From contig CAJUEV010000004.1 of assembly GCA_910585785.1 (NCBI GenBank), positions 1 through 64,000 of the forward strand: a stretch of 64,000 bases of DNA, written 5' to 3'. Below, piece by piece: positions 51,966 to 61,490 of the stretch. The position numbers and the translations under genes were made by a program. Source of the DNA: an uncultured Christensenella sp. GTDB taxonomy: Bacteria > Bacillota > Clostridia > Christensenellales > Borkfalkiaceae. Each line of letters starts with the position of its first letter. Position 1 is the stretch's first letter. A model generated the notes under the pieces. That model ran no database searches and was not told the DNA's origin. It worked only from the letters and a program-made list of their open reading frames with translations.

Positions 51966-53219
51966 ATGAACCCTATAAAAGAAAAGTGCAAATCACTTGA
52001 AAACAATTTTTTACCGTTGAAAAAAATGTATCCCAAAAGTTACAACAAAAACACAACTTCGCCCTATACAAAGACGCGCGTAATACTTATGAACGGCACG
52101 GAGTTTGAATCTCAGTGGTTTATGCATAACTTTGCCAGACACTGCGACGAACCCGAAATAGTTGCTGCGCTTGCCGTTGTGCGCCGTCAGGAACAACAAC
52201 AGCAAAAGCGCATAAGCTGCTTAAAGCCCATAAACGAAAGTATTTTGGAAACTACGATAGCGTATGAACAGCTTGCCGTGGATTTGACCGCTATACTTGC
52301 CCGTAATGAGAAAGACGAAAACAATATTAAGGCGCTTAATTTTGCGCTTTTGGAAGATTTTGACCATCTCTACCGCTATGCAAATTTGTTGAAAACGGAC
52401 AAAAACATAGACGCGGATATGCTTGTGGGAAAATATACCGAAATTATGCCCGGCAGACCTACCGTTGCCGAGCACCGCTACCCTGCGGACGACGTAAAGC
52501 CGCATATGGACGCAAATAAAGCGGATTTATATTCAAAACTTGTTGCAAGCACAATTACGGCTGCCGAACAACAGACTATGAATTACTATATGAACATTGC
52601 CCAATGGTATAAAAACGACGTAGGCAGAAAATTATATGCGGAAATAGCAATGATTGAAGAAGCGCACGTGACCCAATACGAAAGCCTTAAAGACCCCAAT
52701 TTGACGTGGCTTGAACAATGGGTTATGCACGAATATTGCGAGTGCTGGCTGTACTACTCTGCAATGCAGGACGAAAGCGACGAAGCGATTAAAAAAATAT
52801 GGACCGAGCACTTTAAAATGGAAGTTTCGCACTTGAAAACCGCCGCTAAACTTTTGAAGAAATATGAAAAGAAAACTTTTGAAAGTTTGTGCGGAACGGG
52901 AGAATTTCCCAAACTTTTAAAACTCGGCGGAAACAAAGAATATATAAGAAAAGTTTTGGAAAACACCATATACCTTACCGCCGATAACACGCAGAAAAAG
53001 CCTGACTATAAGGACGTTAAAAAACTGCCGAACGACCACAGATTTTTCAATTATCAAAAATATATGTCGGGAGACCCCGAAAGAAATCCTTCCCATCTCG
53101 TCATAAAAAAGGCTATTGAACGCCTTGGACAGGACTACCGCTATCAGGACAGCGAACACCCCGTAAAAGATTTGAGAAACAGAAAGAAAGACAACGTAAA
53201 CGTTGCAAGAACAAAATAA
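51966..53219 (+). CDS. Double ferritin-like domain protein, possible redox protein
   Basis: 417-aa protein without a name I recognise. A first helical segment carries EQLAVDL (about 100) and EDFDHLYRYANLL (about 131). A second four-helix ferritin-like bundle has E in AEQQTMNYY, EEAHVTQYE, HEYCECW and EHFKMEVSH, a full E..ExxH..E..ExxH diiron ligand set. GGAGG eight bases before the internal ATG at 51966 fixes the start (the frame opens at 51936). The C-terminal part is charged and contains DPERNPSHLVIKKAIERLGQDYR. Iron-dependent oxidase activity is an inference. Confidence 0.75.
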   Translation: MNPIKEKCKSLENNFLPLKKMYPKSYNKNTTSPYTKTRVILMNGTEFESQWFMHNFARHCDEPEIVAALAVVRRQEQQQQKRISCLKPINESILETTIAYEQLAVDLTAILARNEKDENNIKALNFALLEDFDHLYRYANLLKTDKNIDADMLVGKYTEIMPGRPTVAEHRYPADDVKPHMDANKADLYSKLVASTITAAEQQTMNYYMNIAQWYKNDVGRKLYAEIAMIEEAHVTQYESLKDPNLTWLEQWVMHEYCECWLYYSAMQDESDEAIKKIWTEHFKMEVSHLKTAAKLLKKYEKKTFESLCGTGEFPKLLKLGGNKEYIRKVLENTIYLTADNTQKKPDYKDVKKLPNDHRFFNYQKYMSGDPERNPSHLVIKKAIERLGQDYRYQDSEHPVKDLRNRKKDNVNVARTK

Positions 53220-53227
53220 AAAAACAG

Positions 53228-53260
53228 TCCCCCGCTTTATAAAATATGCAAAGCGGGGGA
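53228..53260. terminator. Bidirectional terminator
   Basis: Eleven-bp stem TCCCCCGCTTT/AAAGCGGGGGA between convergent genes. Confidence 0.85.
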
Positions 53261-53281
53261 TTTATTTTGCCAAAATTCAAT

Positions 53282-53827
53282 TTATCGCTTTTTACGGCTT
53301 TGTTTTACGAATTGTTTTAATTCAGCCAAGGCGGTTTTTTCGCCTTTATCCTTTAACAAAGTCAAAAAATAATGTAAATCTTCGCAGGTTTTTTCGTTCA
53401 TCGCCGATTTATCGGTTTTTGTTTCAAAGTATTCAAGCGGACAACCGTCCGTATACTCCTTCTTTTTATAAACCTTACTTGCGGCAATTCTGTCGCAAAT
53501 CATTTCCGCAAAATATTTTGCTGGCATTTGCACGTAAACCTTTTTTCCATCCGCAAAATCCGTCCAATACTCGTAGTGATGTTTGTTTTTGCCCTTGTGA
53601 TGAAGCCACGCCGCCGAATAGCCCTTTACTTCTCTTTCCTTTGCCTGCGGGCTGCGGTCGCCCTGATAATACTTGACTCCTGCAAAAAACTCCGCAGCGG
53701 AATATTTTGACAAGTCATGCGTCAGCCCCTGCCAGAACAAGCCGCACTTAAAACATAACTTCCTGACAGTCCGCCTGTGGATTGCCACCGTTTTCAAATG
53801 TCCGAAAAAACGCATAATTATTTTCAC
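53282..53827 (-). CDS. DUF5662 family protein
   Basis: 181-aa protein of the DUF5662 family, soluble and helical. HRRTVRKLCFKCGLFWQGLTHDLSKYS contains a conserved His-Asp pair, followed by NKHHYEYWTDF. The HD-type spacing invites comparison to HD-domain phosphohydrolases, but activity is unproven. It starts only 4 bp past the end of the DUF3592-like gene. Confidence 0.8.
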   Translation of the reverse strand: MKIIMRFFGHLKTVAIHRRTVRKLCFKCGLFWQGLTHDLSKYSAAEFFAGVKYYQGDRSPQAKEREVKGYSAAWLHHKGKNKHHYEYWTDFADGKKVYVQMPAKYFAEMICDRIAASKVYKKKEYTDGCPLEYFETKTDKSAMNEKTCEDLHYFLTLLKDKGEKTALAELKQFVKQSRKKR

Positions 53828-53830
53828 GGC

Positions 53831-54367
53831 TTATTTACCGTCATCTGTTTTTTTATCCCGATACTCGGGCAATATGCCGTAACTTCCCAACATAAACAAT
53901 ATAAACAAAACCAAATACACGCAAAATAAAAAAATGAATATGCAAGGTGCTATAAGCGCTTTTTCAACTTCAAGGTCGGTACCGAAACAAACCGCCCTGC
54001 AAAGCGGCTTTTTGCGTAACTTGCCATAACCGCCTATGTATATTTCAACCTTTTCGCCTATACGATTTTTATCGCTTTCTTCCGTTTTATAGTCGCCGCG
54101 CCCGCAATAGCCCTTGTAAGTAATGCCGCTGTTTTCGTCAACATATATGTATTGTAAACGATACGCGGAATCACTGCTGAAAGGACTATAAATCAGCGCA
54201 ACAATTTCGGCTTCCGCAATTTCGCCCTTGTCAACCATTTTTTGAAGTTCAATACGATATGCGTAATTTAAAAAGCCCGTCGTTATGCCAAATATAAAAA
54301 ACAAAGCCAAGGCTATCGTAATTAAAATACCTTTCCAGCCCAAGACATAAGGACGCGCCTTACCCAT
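53831..54367 (-). CDS. DUF3592-like two-helix membrane protein
   Basis: 178-aa protein. Helices at about 10-32 and 135-160 flank a beta-rich domain with GEIAEAEIVALIY...YRLQYIYVDENSGITYKGYCG...RIGEKVEIYIGGYG. It shares its layout with the 262-aa protein at 44.3-45.1 kb. The DUF5662 gene follows immediately. Confidence 0.65.
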   Translation of the reverse strand: MGKARPYVLGWKGILITIALALFFIFGITTGFLNYAYRIELQKMVDKGEIAEAEIVALIYSPFSSDSAYRLQYIYVDENSGITYKGYCGRGDYKTEESDKNRIGEKVEIYIGGYGKLRKKPLCRAVCFGTDLEVEKALIAPCIFIFLFCVYLVLFILFMLGSYGILPEYRDKKTDDGK

Positions 54368-54429
54368 ATGCGTTACCCCGATAAAGTAAAAAATTTGTTT
54401 TATGCTTTAATTGCGGCTTAATATAATTT

Positions 54430-55266
54430 TTATATTTCAATTTCAAACCCGTCGTAAGCGGCAATTACGTTATATCGTTTTTCAAGTTCGGCAAGCCGAG
54501 CGCGAACGGGATTGCTGTTATGTGAAAAATGAGTGATTATAATTTTTGTGTTTTCGTCTGTTACTCCGCTTTCCATAAGTCTTTGCTTTATAGACATAAC
54601 TTCTGAAATGCCCATATGGCGCGCGCCTTCGCCTGCGGAATGGTCGGCAAAGGTGCAGTCTATCGCCACCGTCTGCGCAAACGCGCGGTTTTCAACCAGA
54701 AATTTAAAAGTTTTATCCTCCAAACCGCCCGTATCGTACAAATGCAGATAGCCTTTTCCGCTGTTTTCTATATAATAAAGCAGACAGTTCTCCGTTTTTG
54801 AGTGCATAGCGGGTATAGTCAAAACTTTATATTCGCCAACTTGCAAACACATATAAGGTTTTAGTGTATGAAAAACAATGTTTGGCGCGACTTGCGGCTT
54901 CATTTCGCGCGCGGTACACTCGCAAAACACCTTTTCAACTTCTTTATTGCCGTAAATATGCAAAACGGGCTGGTCGACGGAAGCATACTTGTATCCGCGC
55001 AAAATAAAATCGTGCGCGTAAAAATGGTCCATATGAGAATGGGTCGCCAAAATATATTTAAGTTTGCCCAATTCCACTCCGAATTTAAGGCTGTTTGCGT
55101 ATGCTTCGGGTGGATAATCTACCGACAGCGCCCCGTCTATAAGCACTTGCGAGCGCGTACGGAACTCGCCGCCGCCAAGCAACCGTACATTTTTGCAATA
55201 TTCGCAATTACAGAATACAGCGGGAAAACCTTCCGCCGCAGCCGTACCTAAAAACCGTATCTTCAT
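54430..55266 (-). CDS. MBL-fold metallo-hydrolase (PhnP-like)
   Basis: 278-aa metallo-beta-lactamase fold protein. ATHSHMDHFYAHDF (HxHxDH), AMHSKTENCL and C-terminal IITHFSHNSNPVRARL supply the two-metal site. The N-terminal GTAAAEGFPAVFCNCEYCKN has the cysteine set found in PhnP-type phosphodiesterases. Substrate likely a cyclic phosphate; the pathway is not indicated by neighbours. Confidence 0.88.
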   Translation of the reverse strand: MKIRFLGTAAAEGFPAVFCNCEYCKNVRLLGGGEFRTRSQVLIDGALSVDYPPEAYANSLKFGVELGKLKYILATHSHMDHFYAHDFILRGYKYASVDQPVLHIYGNKEVEKVFCECTAREMKPQVAPNIVFHTLKPYMCLQVGEYKVLTIPAMHSKTENCLLYYIENSGKGYLHLYDTGGLEDKTFKFLVENRAFAQTVAIDCTFADHSAGEGARHMGISEVMSIKQRLMESGVTDENTKIIITHFSHNSNPVRARLAELEKRYNVIAAYDGFEIEI

Positions 55267-55307
55267 AAATTTAAAGTCAAACAGGGCGAATTTTATCGCC
55301 CTGAATT

Positions 55308-55745
55308 TTAAGTTTCGTATATTATTGTAACGGGTCCGTCGTTGAATTGCTCTATCTTCATATCGGCGCCGAAAACGCCCTGCTTCACGTTCAGTCCGCT
55401 CCGCTTCAAAAGATTTGCAACATAATTATACAATTCGTTCGCTCTTTCTGGGCGCTCCGCCAAAATAAAGCTGGGACGGTTGCCGTGCGAACAATCGCCG
55501 TAAAGAGTAAACTGGGATATAAGCAAAATTTCGCCGCCTACGTCCTGAACGGAAAGGTTCATTTTGCCTTGCGCGTCCTCAAAAATGCGCATAGCCGAAA
55601 TTTTTTTTGCAATCTGCTCCGCCTGCGCTTCGCCGTCGCCTGCTTTAACGCCCAAATACACGGCAAGCCCGTAAGGAATTTCGGAAATAAGTTTTCCGTC
55701 AACGGAAAGCGCCGTACGCTTTACGCGTTGAATAACCGCTTTCAT
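55308..55745 (-). CDS. dtd: D-aminoacyl-tRNA deacylase
   Basis: Removes D-amino acids from tRNAs. 145 aa with SQFTLYGDCSHGNRPSF and the Gly-Pro motif in NDGPVTIIYET. The ATG overlaps the efp stop (TAATG), so translation is coupled with elongation factor P. Confidence 0.95.
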   Translation of the reverse strand: MKAVIQRVKRTALSVDGKLISEIPYGLAVYLGVKAGDGEAQAEQIAKKISAMRIFEDAQGKMNLSVQDVGGEILLISQFTLYGDCSHGNRPSFILAERPERANELYNYVANLLKRSGLNVKQGVFGADMKIEQFNDGPVTIIYET

Positions 55746-56320
55746 TATTTGCCGACGCGCGACATATACTCGCCCGTACGTGTGTCTATACGGATAATTT
55801 CGCCTTCTTCAACAAACATAGGCACCTGAATGGTAGCGCCGGTTTCAACTACGGCGTTTTTCATTGCGTTGGTTGCGGTGTTGCCTTTGACGCCGGGCTC
55901 GCACTCTGTTATTTTAAGTTCAACAAAGTTTTCGGGTTCAACGGAAAAAGCCGAGCCGTTAAGCGATTTAACCGTTACGGTGTCGTTTTCCTTGATATAT
56001 TTGAGGGCGTCCTCAACCTGTCCCAAATTCAACGTTATCATATCAAACGTTTCGGGGTCCATAAAGTAATAAAACTCGCCGTCGGTATAAGAATAGCTCA
56101 TTTTCTTGGTTTCAACCTGAGCCGTTTCAAGTTTTGCCGTGGGGTTGAACGTCATATCGGAAAGCACCTGCCCCGTAACTACGTTTTTAAGTGTAGCTCT
56201 TACGAAAGCCGCGCCTTTGCCGGGTTTAACGTGCTGAAATTCCGTAACCGTATATACGCCTTTTCCGTTATATTCGAAAGTTGTGCCCTTTCTGATATCG
56301 CCTGCTAAAATTGATGCCAT
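55745..56320 (-). CDS. efp: Elongation factor P
   Basis: Relieves ribosome stalling at polyproline. 191 aa with the three domains. The modification-site loop reads [17 protein letters not shown], lysine in the classic position, and [17 protein letters not shown] and [28 protein letters not shown] are typical. It lies 29 bp after the Xaa-Pro peptidase gene, the order known from Bacillus. No earP/epmA-type modification gene is here. Confidence 0.96.
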   Translation of the reverse strand: MASILAGDIRKGTTFEYNGKGVYTVTEFQHVKPGKGAAFVRATLKNVVTGQVLSDMTFNPTAKLETAQVETKKMSYSYTDGEFYYFMDPETFDMITLNLGQVEDALKYIKENDTVTVKSLNGSAFSVEPENFVELKITECEPGVKGNTATNAMKNAVVETGATIQVPMFVEEGEIIRIDTRTGEYMSRVGK

Positions 56321-56349
56321 ATTTTTAACTCCTTGTATTTTAACTGAAT

Positions 56350-57399
56350 TTATAAAATCAATAATTTTTTATCGGAATCCGTAAGACTGAGCGCGGCGCC
56401 GCGTTCAAGGGTGACTGTATCTTCTATTCTTATACCGAAGTCCCCTTCAAAATACACGCCGGGCTCGTCCGAAAATACCATACCGTCCACTAAAACGTCC
56501 CCGCTTTTTGCGGATAAACGTGGGAACTCGTGAATGTTTATGCCAATTCCGTGACCGAGCGAATGTGAAAAATATTTGCCAAGTCCGTGCGCTGATAAAT
56601 AATCTCTTGCAATGGCGTCCGCTTGCCGTCCAGTCATACCGGACGTGACCTTTTCTTTGACAAGCATATGCGCGTTAAGAACGTGTCCGTAAGCTTTTTT
56701 AAAGTCTTCGTTCTTTTTATCGTCGCCGAACAAAAACGTACGCGTACAGTCTGAACAGTATCCACCGACTTTACAGCCGAAGTCTACTAAAATTATATCG
56801 CCGAATTTAAGTTTGCGCATACCTGTTTCGTGATGCGGAACGCTTGAATTTTCGCCGAAACACGCGATTGTTGAAAAACTTGTGCCGCTTGCGCCGTATT
56901 TGCGCATAAAGTACTCTAATTCTGCGGCAAGGTCGTTTTCGCTAATTCCCTCTTTTATTACGGAAAGCAACGAAACAAACGCTTTATCCGTTATTTCGCA
57001 CGCTGATTTTATTAAATCAAGTTCGTACTGTTGCTTGACCGACATTGCGTTTACAAAAGCGCTTTCACTGTCGATAACCTGCAACCCCGCGTCGGCAAGG
57101 CGCTTCCACTCGGGATAGCTTGTCCTTGAAAGGGGTACCGCAACGGTTTTGTAAGGTTTTAAAAGATTTTCCAGCGAACCTTCAAAAATTTTTACGCTTA
57201 CGTCGGAACCTTCAAGCGCAGACGAAGCCGCCTCTAAATATCGCGGGTCGGTATAGAAAACCGAACCGTTTTTATCGCTTAAAACGTAACCGAACGAACT
57301 TTCAAACCCTGTAAGGTATTGGCGCAAATCTGCGGGCTCGGTTAAAACAGCTTCCGCGCCGACTTGTGCAAATATTTTTTTTACGTTGGTATAAGCCAT
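56350..57399 (-). CDS. Xaa-Pro aminopeptidase/dipeptidase, M24 family
   Basis: 349-aa M24 metallopeptidase. [34 protein letters not shown] and [20 protein letters not shown] carry the Asp, His and Glu metal ligands. The short N-terminal creatinase-like domain (about 1-115) fits the PepQ/YqhT type. Functional pairing with efp around proline metabolism is a common context in Firmicutes. Confidence 0.92.
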   Translation of the reverse strand: MAYTNVKKIFAQVGAEAVLTEPADLRQYLTGFESSFGYVLSDKNGSVFYTDPRYLEAASSALEGSDVSVKIFEGSLENLLKPYKTVAVPLSRTSYPEWKRLADAGLQVIDSESAFVNAMSVKQQYELDLIKSACEITDKAFVSLLSVIKEGISENDLAAELEYFMRKYGASGTSFSTIACFGENSSVPHHETGMRKLKFGDIILVDFGCKVGGYCSDCTRTFLFGDDKKNEDFKKAYGHVLNAHMLVKEKVTSGMTGRQADAIARDYLSAHGLGKYFSHSLGHGIGINIHEFPRLSAKSGDVLVDGMVFSDEPGVYFEGDFGIRIEDTVTLERGAALSLTDSDKKLLIL

Positions 57400-57435
57400 A
57401 TGTCACCAGTCAAATACAAAAATATTTTATCAAAT

Positions 57436-58293
57436 TCAATTTTGAATGTCAACAGAATTGTAAATTCTCATCATTTCGCAAGCGTCTTCCGCCTGTGTTC
57501 CGGCAGATTCGCTTACTATATACGGTTCGAGTTTAAGTTTTTTTAAAGCGACTGCAAGAGGGGCAAATTCCGGTCCGTACTGCTTGTCCTCGAAGGTAAG
57601 GTGTTTTATTTCACCCCTGCCGCCGTACATTATTTTTGAAAAATGAACGTGAAAATTTTTCACCCTGTCATAGCCGAGTTCGGCAATCATATACTCTAAC
57701 CGGCTTTGATAGTCTTCTTCCGTCTTTAAACTGCCTTGCTCGCGCGCGTTTATGTGACCGAAGTCAATCGCGGGGACAAAACAACTATCGATTTTGCAAA
57801 AGCGAACTACTTCTTCCAAAGTGCCTATTTGCGCAATTTTGCCCATTGTTTCGGGACAGAATTTTAAATTTTGAAAACCTTTTTCATAAATTAAATCGCG
57901 CAGAATTTTAAGCCTGTCCTCAGCTTTTTTAACCGCTTCTTCACGGCTGACTTTGCCCTGCGCCGCGGGATGAAAAACCACCCTTTCACCGCCGAAAAGC
58001 GAAAGATATTCCGCGCTGTCCAAAACGTAGCCGTAAGACTTTGCGGCGGCTTCGTCGTCGGGGTTGGCAAAATTGATAAAATAGGGCGCGTGCACGCTTA
58101 TTTCCACGCCTGCCTTTTTAAACGCGTCGCCTATGCTAAGCGCCTTGCTTTTAGTCATTTTTACGCCCCTGCCGAATGAATATTCAAAGCAGGAAAGATT
58201 TAAATTTTTACAAAACTCCGCCGATTGCTCGGTATGTTTATATCCTGCGGCGTAAAACGCCTCGCAATTGCCGCTGGGTCCGAATTTAATCAA
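57436..58293 (-). CDS. Endonuclease IV-like TIM-barrel protein
   Basis: About 285-aa AP-endonuclease family 2 protein, related to Nfo. Ligand-type residues appear in HAPYF, ERVVFHPA, FCPETMGK, FVPAIDFGHIN and HVHFSKI. The longer open frame begins at 58338 inside the upstream gene, but a GGAGAGG spaced seven bases before the TTG at 58293 makes that the likely start. The match to canonical Nfo is not perfect (KHL near the end), so DNA-repair activity is probable, not certain. Confidence 0.75.
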   Translation of the reverse strand: MIKFGPSGNCEAFYAAGYKHTEQSAEFCKNLNLSCFEYSFGRGVKMTKSKALSIGDAFKKAGVEISVHAPYFINFANPDDEAAAKSYGYVLDSAEYLSLFGGERVVFHPAAQGKVSREEAVKKAEDRLKILRDLIYEKGFQNLKFCPETMGKIAQIGTLEEVVRFCKIDSCFVPAIDFGHINAREQGSLKTEEDYQSRLEYMIAELGYDRVKNFHVHFSKIMYGGRGEIKHLTFEDKQYGPEFAPLAVALKKLKLEPYIVSESAGTQAEDACEMMRIYNSVDIQN

Positions 58294-58960
58294 ATTTAGC
58301 CTCTCCGTTTTCCTCTGTGCTTTCGGTTTCGTTTTCACTATTCAAATTTGCAGCTTTCGCCGCTTCTTCATCCGTCATTTTACGGTAAACTTTCATATCC
58401 ATTCCGGAATCGCAAACAAGTATATCCTTAGGGTACGTCAGCACTTTAACCGCGCAGAAGAAATCGCCCGACGCGCCGCTGATGTTGGCTATTTGTAAAA
58501 TCCAAATAACCCAAAACCAAATTCCTTCGTGAAAAAATACGTTTAGGATGGCAAAAACAATTCCCCAAATCGTTACGGGCGCAAGAGATATGACGACATA
58601 GTGCATTTTATCGTAATAAGCACTGCTTCCAGCATACGCCGCCCAGCCAACAAAGCCGTACTTGATTTTTGCTCTGCAAAAGAGATACATATACAGTCCG
58701 TGGACGGCTTCGTGCCCAATAATGTACAAAACCGAACCGACGACTACCGTTGCAATTGCCGCAATACTTATACCTAAATTTTCCGCTTGCTCGATAAAGT
58801 CATAAATATATGGAAGTCTGACAATGCACCAGCCTACGGCTATTAATACGGCGCATAAAACCAAACCTAAGCCCATAACAATCCAAAAGTGCTTTTTGTT
58901 GTTTTTTAAGTCAATCGTATCGTGATAGATATAATTTTCAGGTAAAGTTTTGTGGCACAT
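58286..58960 (-). CDS. DUF3267 membrane protein with HEXXH motif
   Basis: 224-aa protein with four hydrophobic segments and the HEAVHGLYMYLFC motif (about residue 75) of the DUF3267 putative zincin family, suggesting intramembrane or membrane-associated proteolysis. C-terminal acidic, low-complexity tail. Its ATG overlaps the ribF stop (TGATG), so expression is coupled to ribF. Function unproven. Confidence 0.85.
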   Translation of the reverse strand: MCHKTLPENYIYHDTIDLKNNKKHFWIVMGLGLVLCAVLIAVGWCIVRLPYIYDFIEQAENLGISIAAIATVVVGSVLYIIGHEAVHGLYMYLFCRAKIKYGFVGWAAYAGSSAYYDKMHYVVISLAPVTIWGIVFAILNVFFHEGIWFWVIWILQIANISGASGDFFCAVKVLTYPKDILVCDSGMDMKVYRKMTDEEAAKAANLNSENETESTEENGEAKFD

Positions 58961-60648
58961 CAGTTATTGTCCCCGTTATCTTCTGTAACGTCTTCCGTCA
59001 ACTCGGCTGCTTCTTCCGTTTCGGGAATTTCTTCATTTTCAGCTATTTCAACCTGAGTGTAACTTTCTTCGCTTTCTTTAATATCGTCCGTTTCGACAAC
59101 TTCATCTTCAATAACTTCTTCATTTTCGGAAGGAGTTTCTTCAACCGTTTCCGCTTCTTCGGCGCCTTCCACTATTTCGGTTGATTCCTCGGCAATTTCT
59201 ACCTGAGTAGAATTTTCGTCGGATTCGGCGGTTTCTACCTGAGTATACCCCTCGTCCTCGGGATTTTCGTTTTCAGCGGCAAGTTCGCCGTTGTCAAAAT
59301 TGACTTCCTCGGCGGCGTTTTCCACCGTATCATCTTCCGAAAAGCCTATTTTATTTTCATCTGCGTCGTTTACTTGCTCGGTTTCAATCTCGCTTACGGG
59401 CTCGGCTTCCACTTCGCCTTCATAAACTTCGTTAAGTTCGTCTTCGAATTCCGAGTTGTCCGCGTTTTGCTGTTCGTCACTTTCGGCAAGAGGAACGCTT
59501 TCCTCTGCACAAATATTTTCTTCCTCAAAATCGGCGGGAGTTTCGTCCGTTTCCTGCGATTGGGGAACTTCGTCCGAATCTGCCAAGACGCCGTCGTCAG
59601 CATCGGAAACAGCCGTTTCTACCGCTGCTTCGCAAACTACTTGTTCCGCTTGTTCGGAAATTTCAACCGCGGGTTCTGTTTCCGCCGCGCACGTTTCCTC
59701 AACCTGCAAGTTTTCCGTTGCGGGTTCTTCCGCAATTTCGGTATTTTCTATAACGCAAACGCTTTCGCCGCCCAAATCTGCGGCAATCTGCGCCGCCAAT
59801 TCTTCCACGCTGTTAAATTTGCGGATTTCTCTGATATATTTTACAAATTCAACGGTGACTTCCTCGCCGCGGCAATTTCCGTTATATCCGCTTAAATGGA
59901 CTTCAAGCACGTCTTCCGCATCGTCAAAAGTAGGTCTTGCGCCGTAATTTGCTACGCCTTTATATTCCTCGCCGCAAACAACGCACTTCACCTCGTAAAC
60001 TCCGCGTTTTAAGTCCGCTTTGTTTTCCGGATATATTAAATTTAACGTGGGATAGCCGACAAGTTTGCCGCCCCTGTTCGCGCCGTCGCATACTTTTCCG
60101 GTTACGGAAAAGTTTCTGCCAAGCAACTCGTTTGCGCGGGCAACTTCGCCGCTTTCAAGCAAACTTTTAATAAGAGTCGTACTTACTTTTTCCGCGCCGT
60201 CAAGGACGTCCTTTACGGACATATACCAAACTCCGTTTTCCTCGTCCTCGGCATAATTTTTAAGGGTTGAAGACTTGCCTTTCGCGCCTGCGCCGAAACG
60301 GAAGTCTTTGCCGCTCATATACGCTTTTACGTTGAGTTTATCTTCTATATTCTGCAAAAAGTCGAGAGGTTTAGTTGTCTTGAACTCGTTTGTAAAGTCA
60401 ATTTTTAAAACGAATTTAACGTTAAACTGCTCTAAAAGCTTTACTCTTTCTTCAAAAGTATAAACCTGCTTGCCGCCTTTTCCCTCGGCAAACATCATAA
60501 CGCCCAAATCAAGACCGTTTATTTTTGCTTGAAGTTTAGCTTTTTTAAGCAACTCCGCGTGACCGATATGAACGCCGTCAAAACACCCAAGCACCAGCAA
60601 ACACGGAAAACCGTATTCATCTTCGTTATAACCGACGATTTCTAACAT
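58960..60648 (-). CDS. ribF: Bifunctional riboflavin kinase/FAD synthetase with acidic C-terminal extension
   Basis: Residues 1 to about 300 are a complete RibF: GCFDGVHIGH nucleotidyltransferase motif near residue 25, the kinase segment with NRGGKLVGYPTLNL and the C-terminal VEFVKYIREIRKFNS. Normal RibF ends here; this protein goes on for about 260 residues of Glu/Asp/Ala/Thr-rich disordered sequence. Repeats TQVEIAE-type occur at about 468-475, 480-487 and 530-537. The tail has no membrane segment. Position after truB and overlapping it by 7 bp is the usual order. Confidence 0.95.
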   Translation of the reverse strand: MLEIVGYNEDEYGFPCLLVLGCFDGVHIGHAELLKKAKLQAKINGLDLGVMMFAEGKGGKQVYTFEERVKLLEQFNVKFVLKIDFTNEFKTTKPLDFLQNIEDKLNVKAYMSGKDFRFGAGAKGKSSTLKNYAEDEENGVWYMSVKDVLDGAEKVSTTLIKSLLESGEVARANELLGRNFSVTGKVCDGANRGGKLVGYPTLNLIYPENKADLKRGVYEVKCVVCGEEYKGVANYGARPTFDDAEDVLEVHLSGYNGNCRGEEVTVEFVKYIREIRKFNSVEELAAQIAADLGGESVCVIENTEIAEEPATENLQVEETCAAETEPAVEISEQAEQVVCEAAVETAVSDADDGVLADSDEVPQSQETDETPADFEEENICAEESVPLAESDEQQNADNSEFEDELNEVYEGEVEAEPVSEIETEQVNDADENKIGFSEDDTVENAAEEVNFDNGELAAENENPEDEGYTQVETAESDENSTQVEIAEESTEIVEGAEEAETVEETPSENEEVIEDEVVETDDIKESEESYTQVEIAENEEIPETEEAAELTEDVTEDNGDNN

Positions 60649-61490
60649 AATTTCTTCCCTACCTTTAATACAGATTTATTGACTTCTGCAAGTCCGTAAA
60701 ACGAGTTGTTACTTGTGAAAATTTTATAAATTCCGTCCGGGCGTTCGCTAGGCACGCTAAGTCCGTTAAAAAGTTTTTCCGCCGTTTGTTTGTCGGGGAC
60801 GATGCTTTCGTAAGGCAAAACGCTTTCCGTAGGAATTATGTAGTCATTTATATTTTCAGCCGTCAAAGACCTCGTTTGTACCGAATTTTCAATAGAAAAA
60901 ATTCCGCTTTGCGTTCTTTCCAGCGCGCTCATTACGGCAAACGTATCAAGCGCCTTTCCCATATCTCTCGCTATCGAGCGTATATACGTTCCTCCGCCGC
61001 AAACAATTTCAAAACGGAAAACGTCGTTATCTGTTTTTTTGATGAATTTAATCGAATAAATTTTTACTTTTTTGGGAGCGAGTTCAAATTGCACTCCCGC
61101 GCGGGCAAGTTCGTATCCGCGCTTGCCGTTTACGTTTTTTGCCGAGTATTTGGGAGGAATCTGCTCTGTTTCTCCTACAAAGTTGCCCGTTACCGCTTCT
61201 ATTTCCGCAATATCCGGCACGCGCCCGACATTTTCGCACAGCGTGCCGGTGATGTCCAACGTGTCGCTGTCAACACCGAAACGGAAGTCCGCGATATACG
61301 TCTTTTGTTTATCAAGAAAATAATCGAAAAGCCGCGCGGCATTGCCCAACGCTATCGGCAGTACGCCGGACGCCATAGGGTCAAGCGTACCCATATGCCC
61401 GCAAGGCGAACCCGTAAGGCGTTTTATTTTGTTTACTTCCTGCGCGGACGTCGCACCCTTCTCTTTATTAATATTGATGAAGCCCGTCAT
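60642..61490 (-). CDS. truB: tRNA pseudouridine(55) synthase
   Basis: Makes psi55 in the T-loop of tRNAs. 282 aa: GFININKEKGATS start, HMGTLDPMASGVLPIALG catalytic Asp (about residue 37), SAKNVNGKRGYELARAG and YIRSIARDMG. It overlaps nrnA by 4 bp upstream and ribF by 7 bp downstream. Confidence 0.96.
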   Translation of the reverse strand: MTGFININKEKGATSAQEVNKIKRLTGSPCGHMGTLDPMASGVLPIALGNAARLFDYFLDKQKTYIADFRFGVDSDTLDITGTLCENVGRVPDIAEIEAVTGNFVGETEQIPPKYSAKNVNGKRGYELARAGVQFELAPKKVKIYSIKFIKKTDNDVFRFEIVCGGGTYIRSIARDMGKALDTFAVMSALERTQSGIFSIENSVQTRSLTAENINDYIIPTESVLPYESIVPDKQTAEKLFNGLSVPSERPDGIYKIFTSNNSFYGLAEVNKSVLKVGKKLC

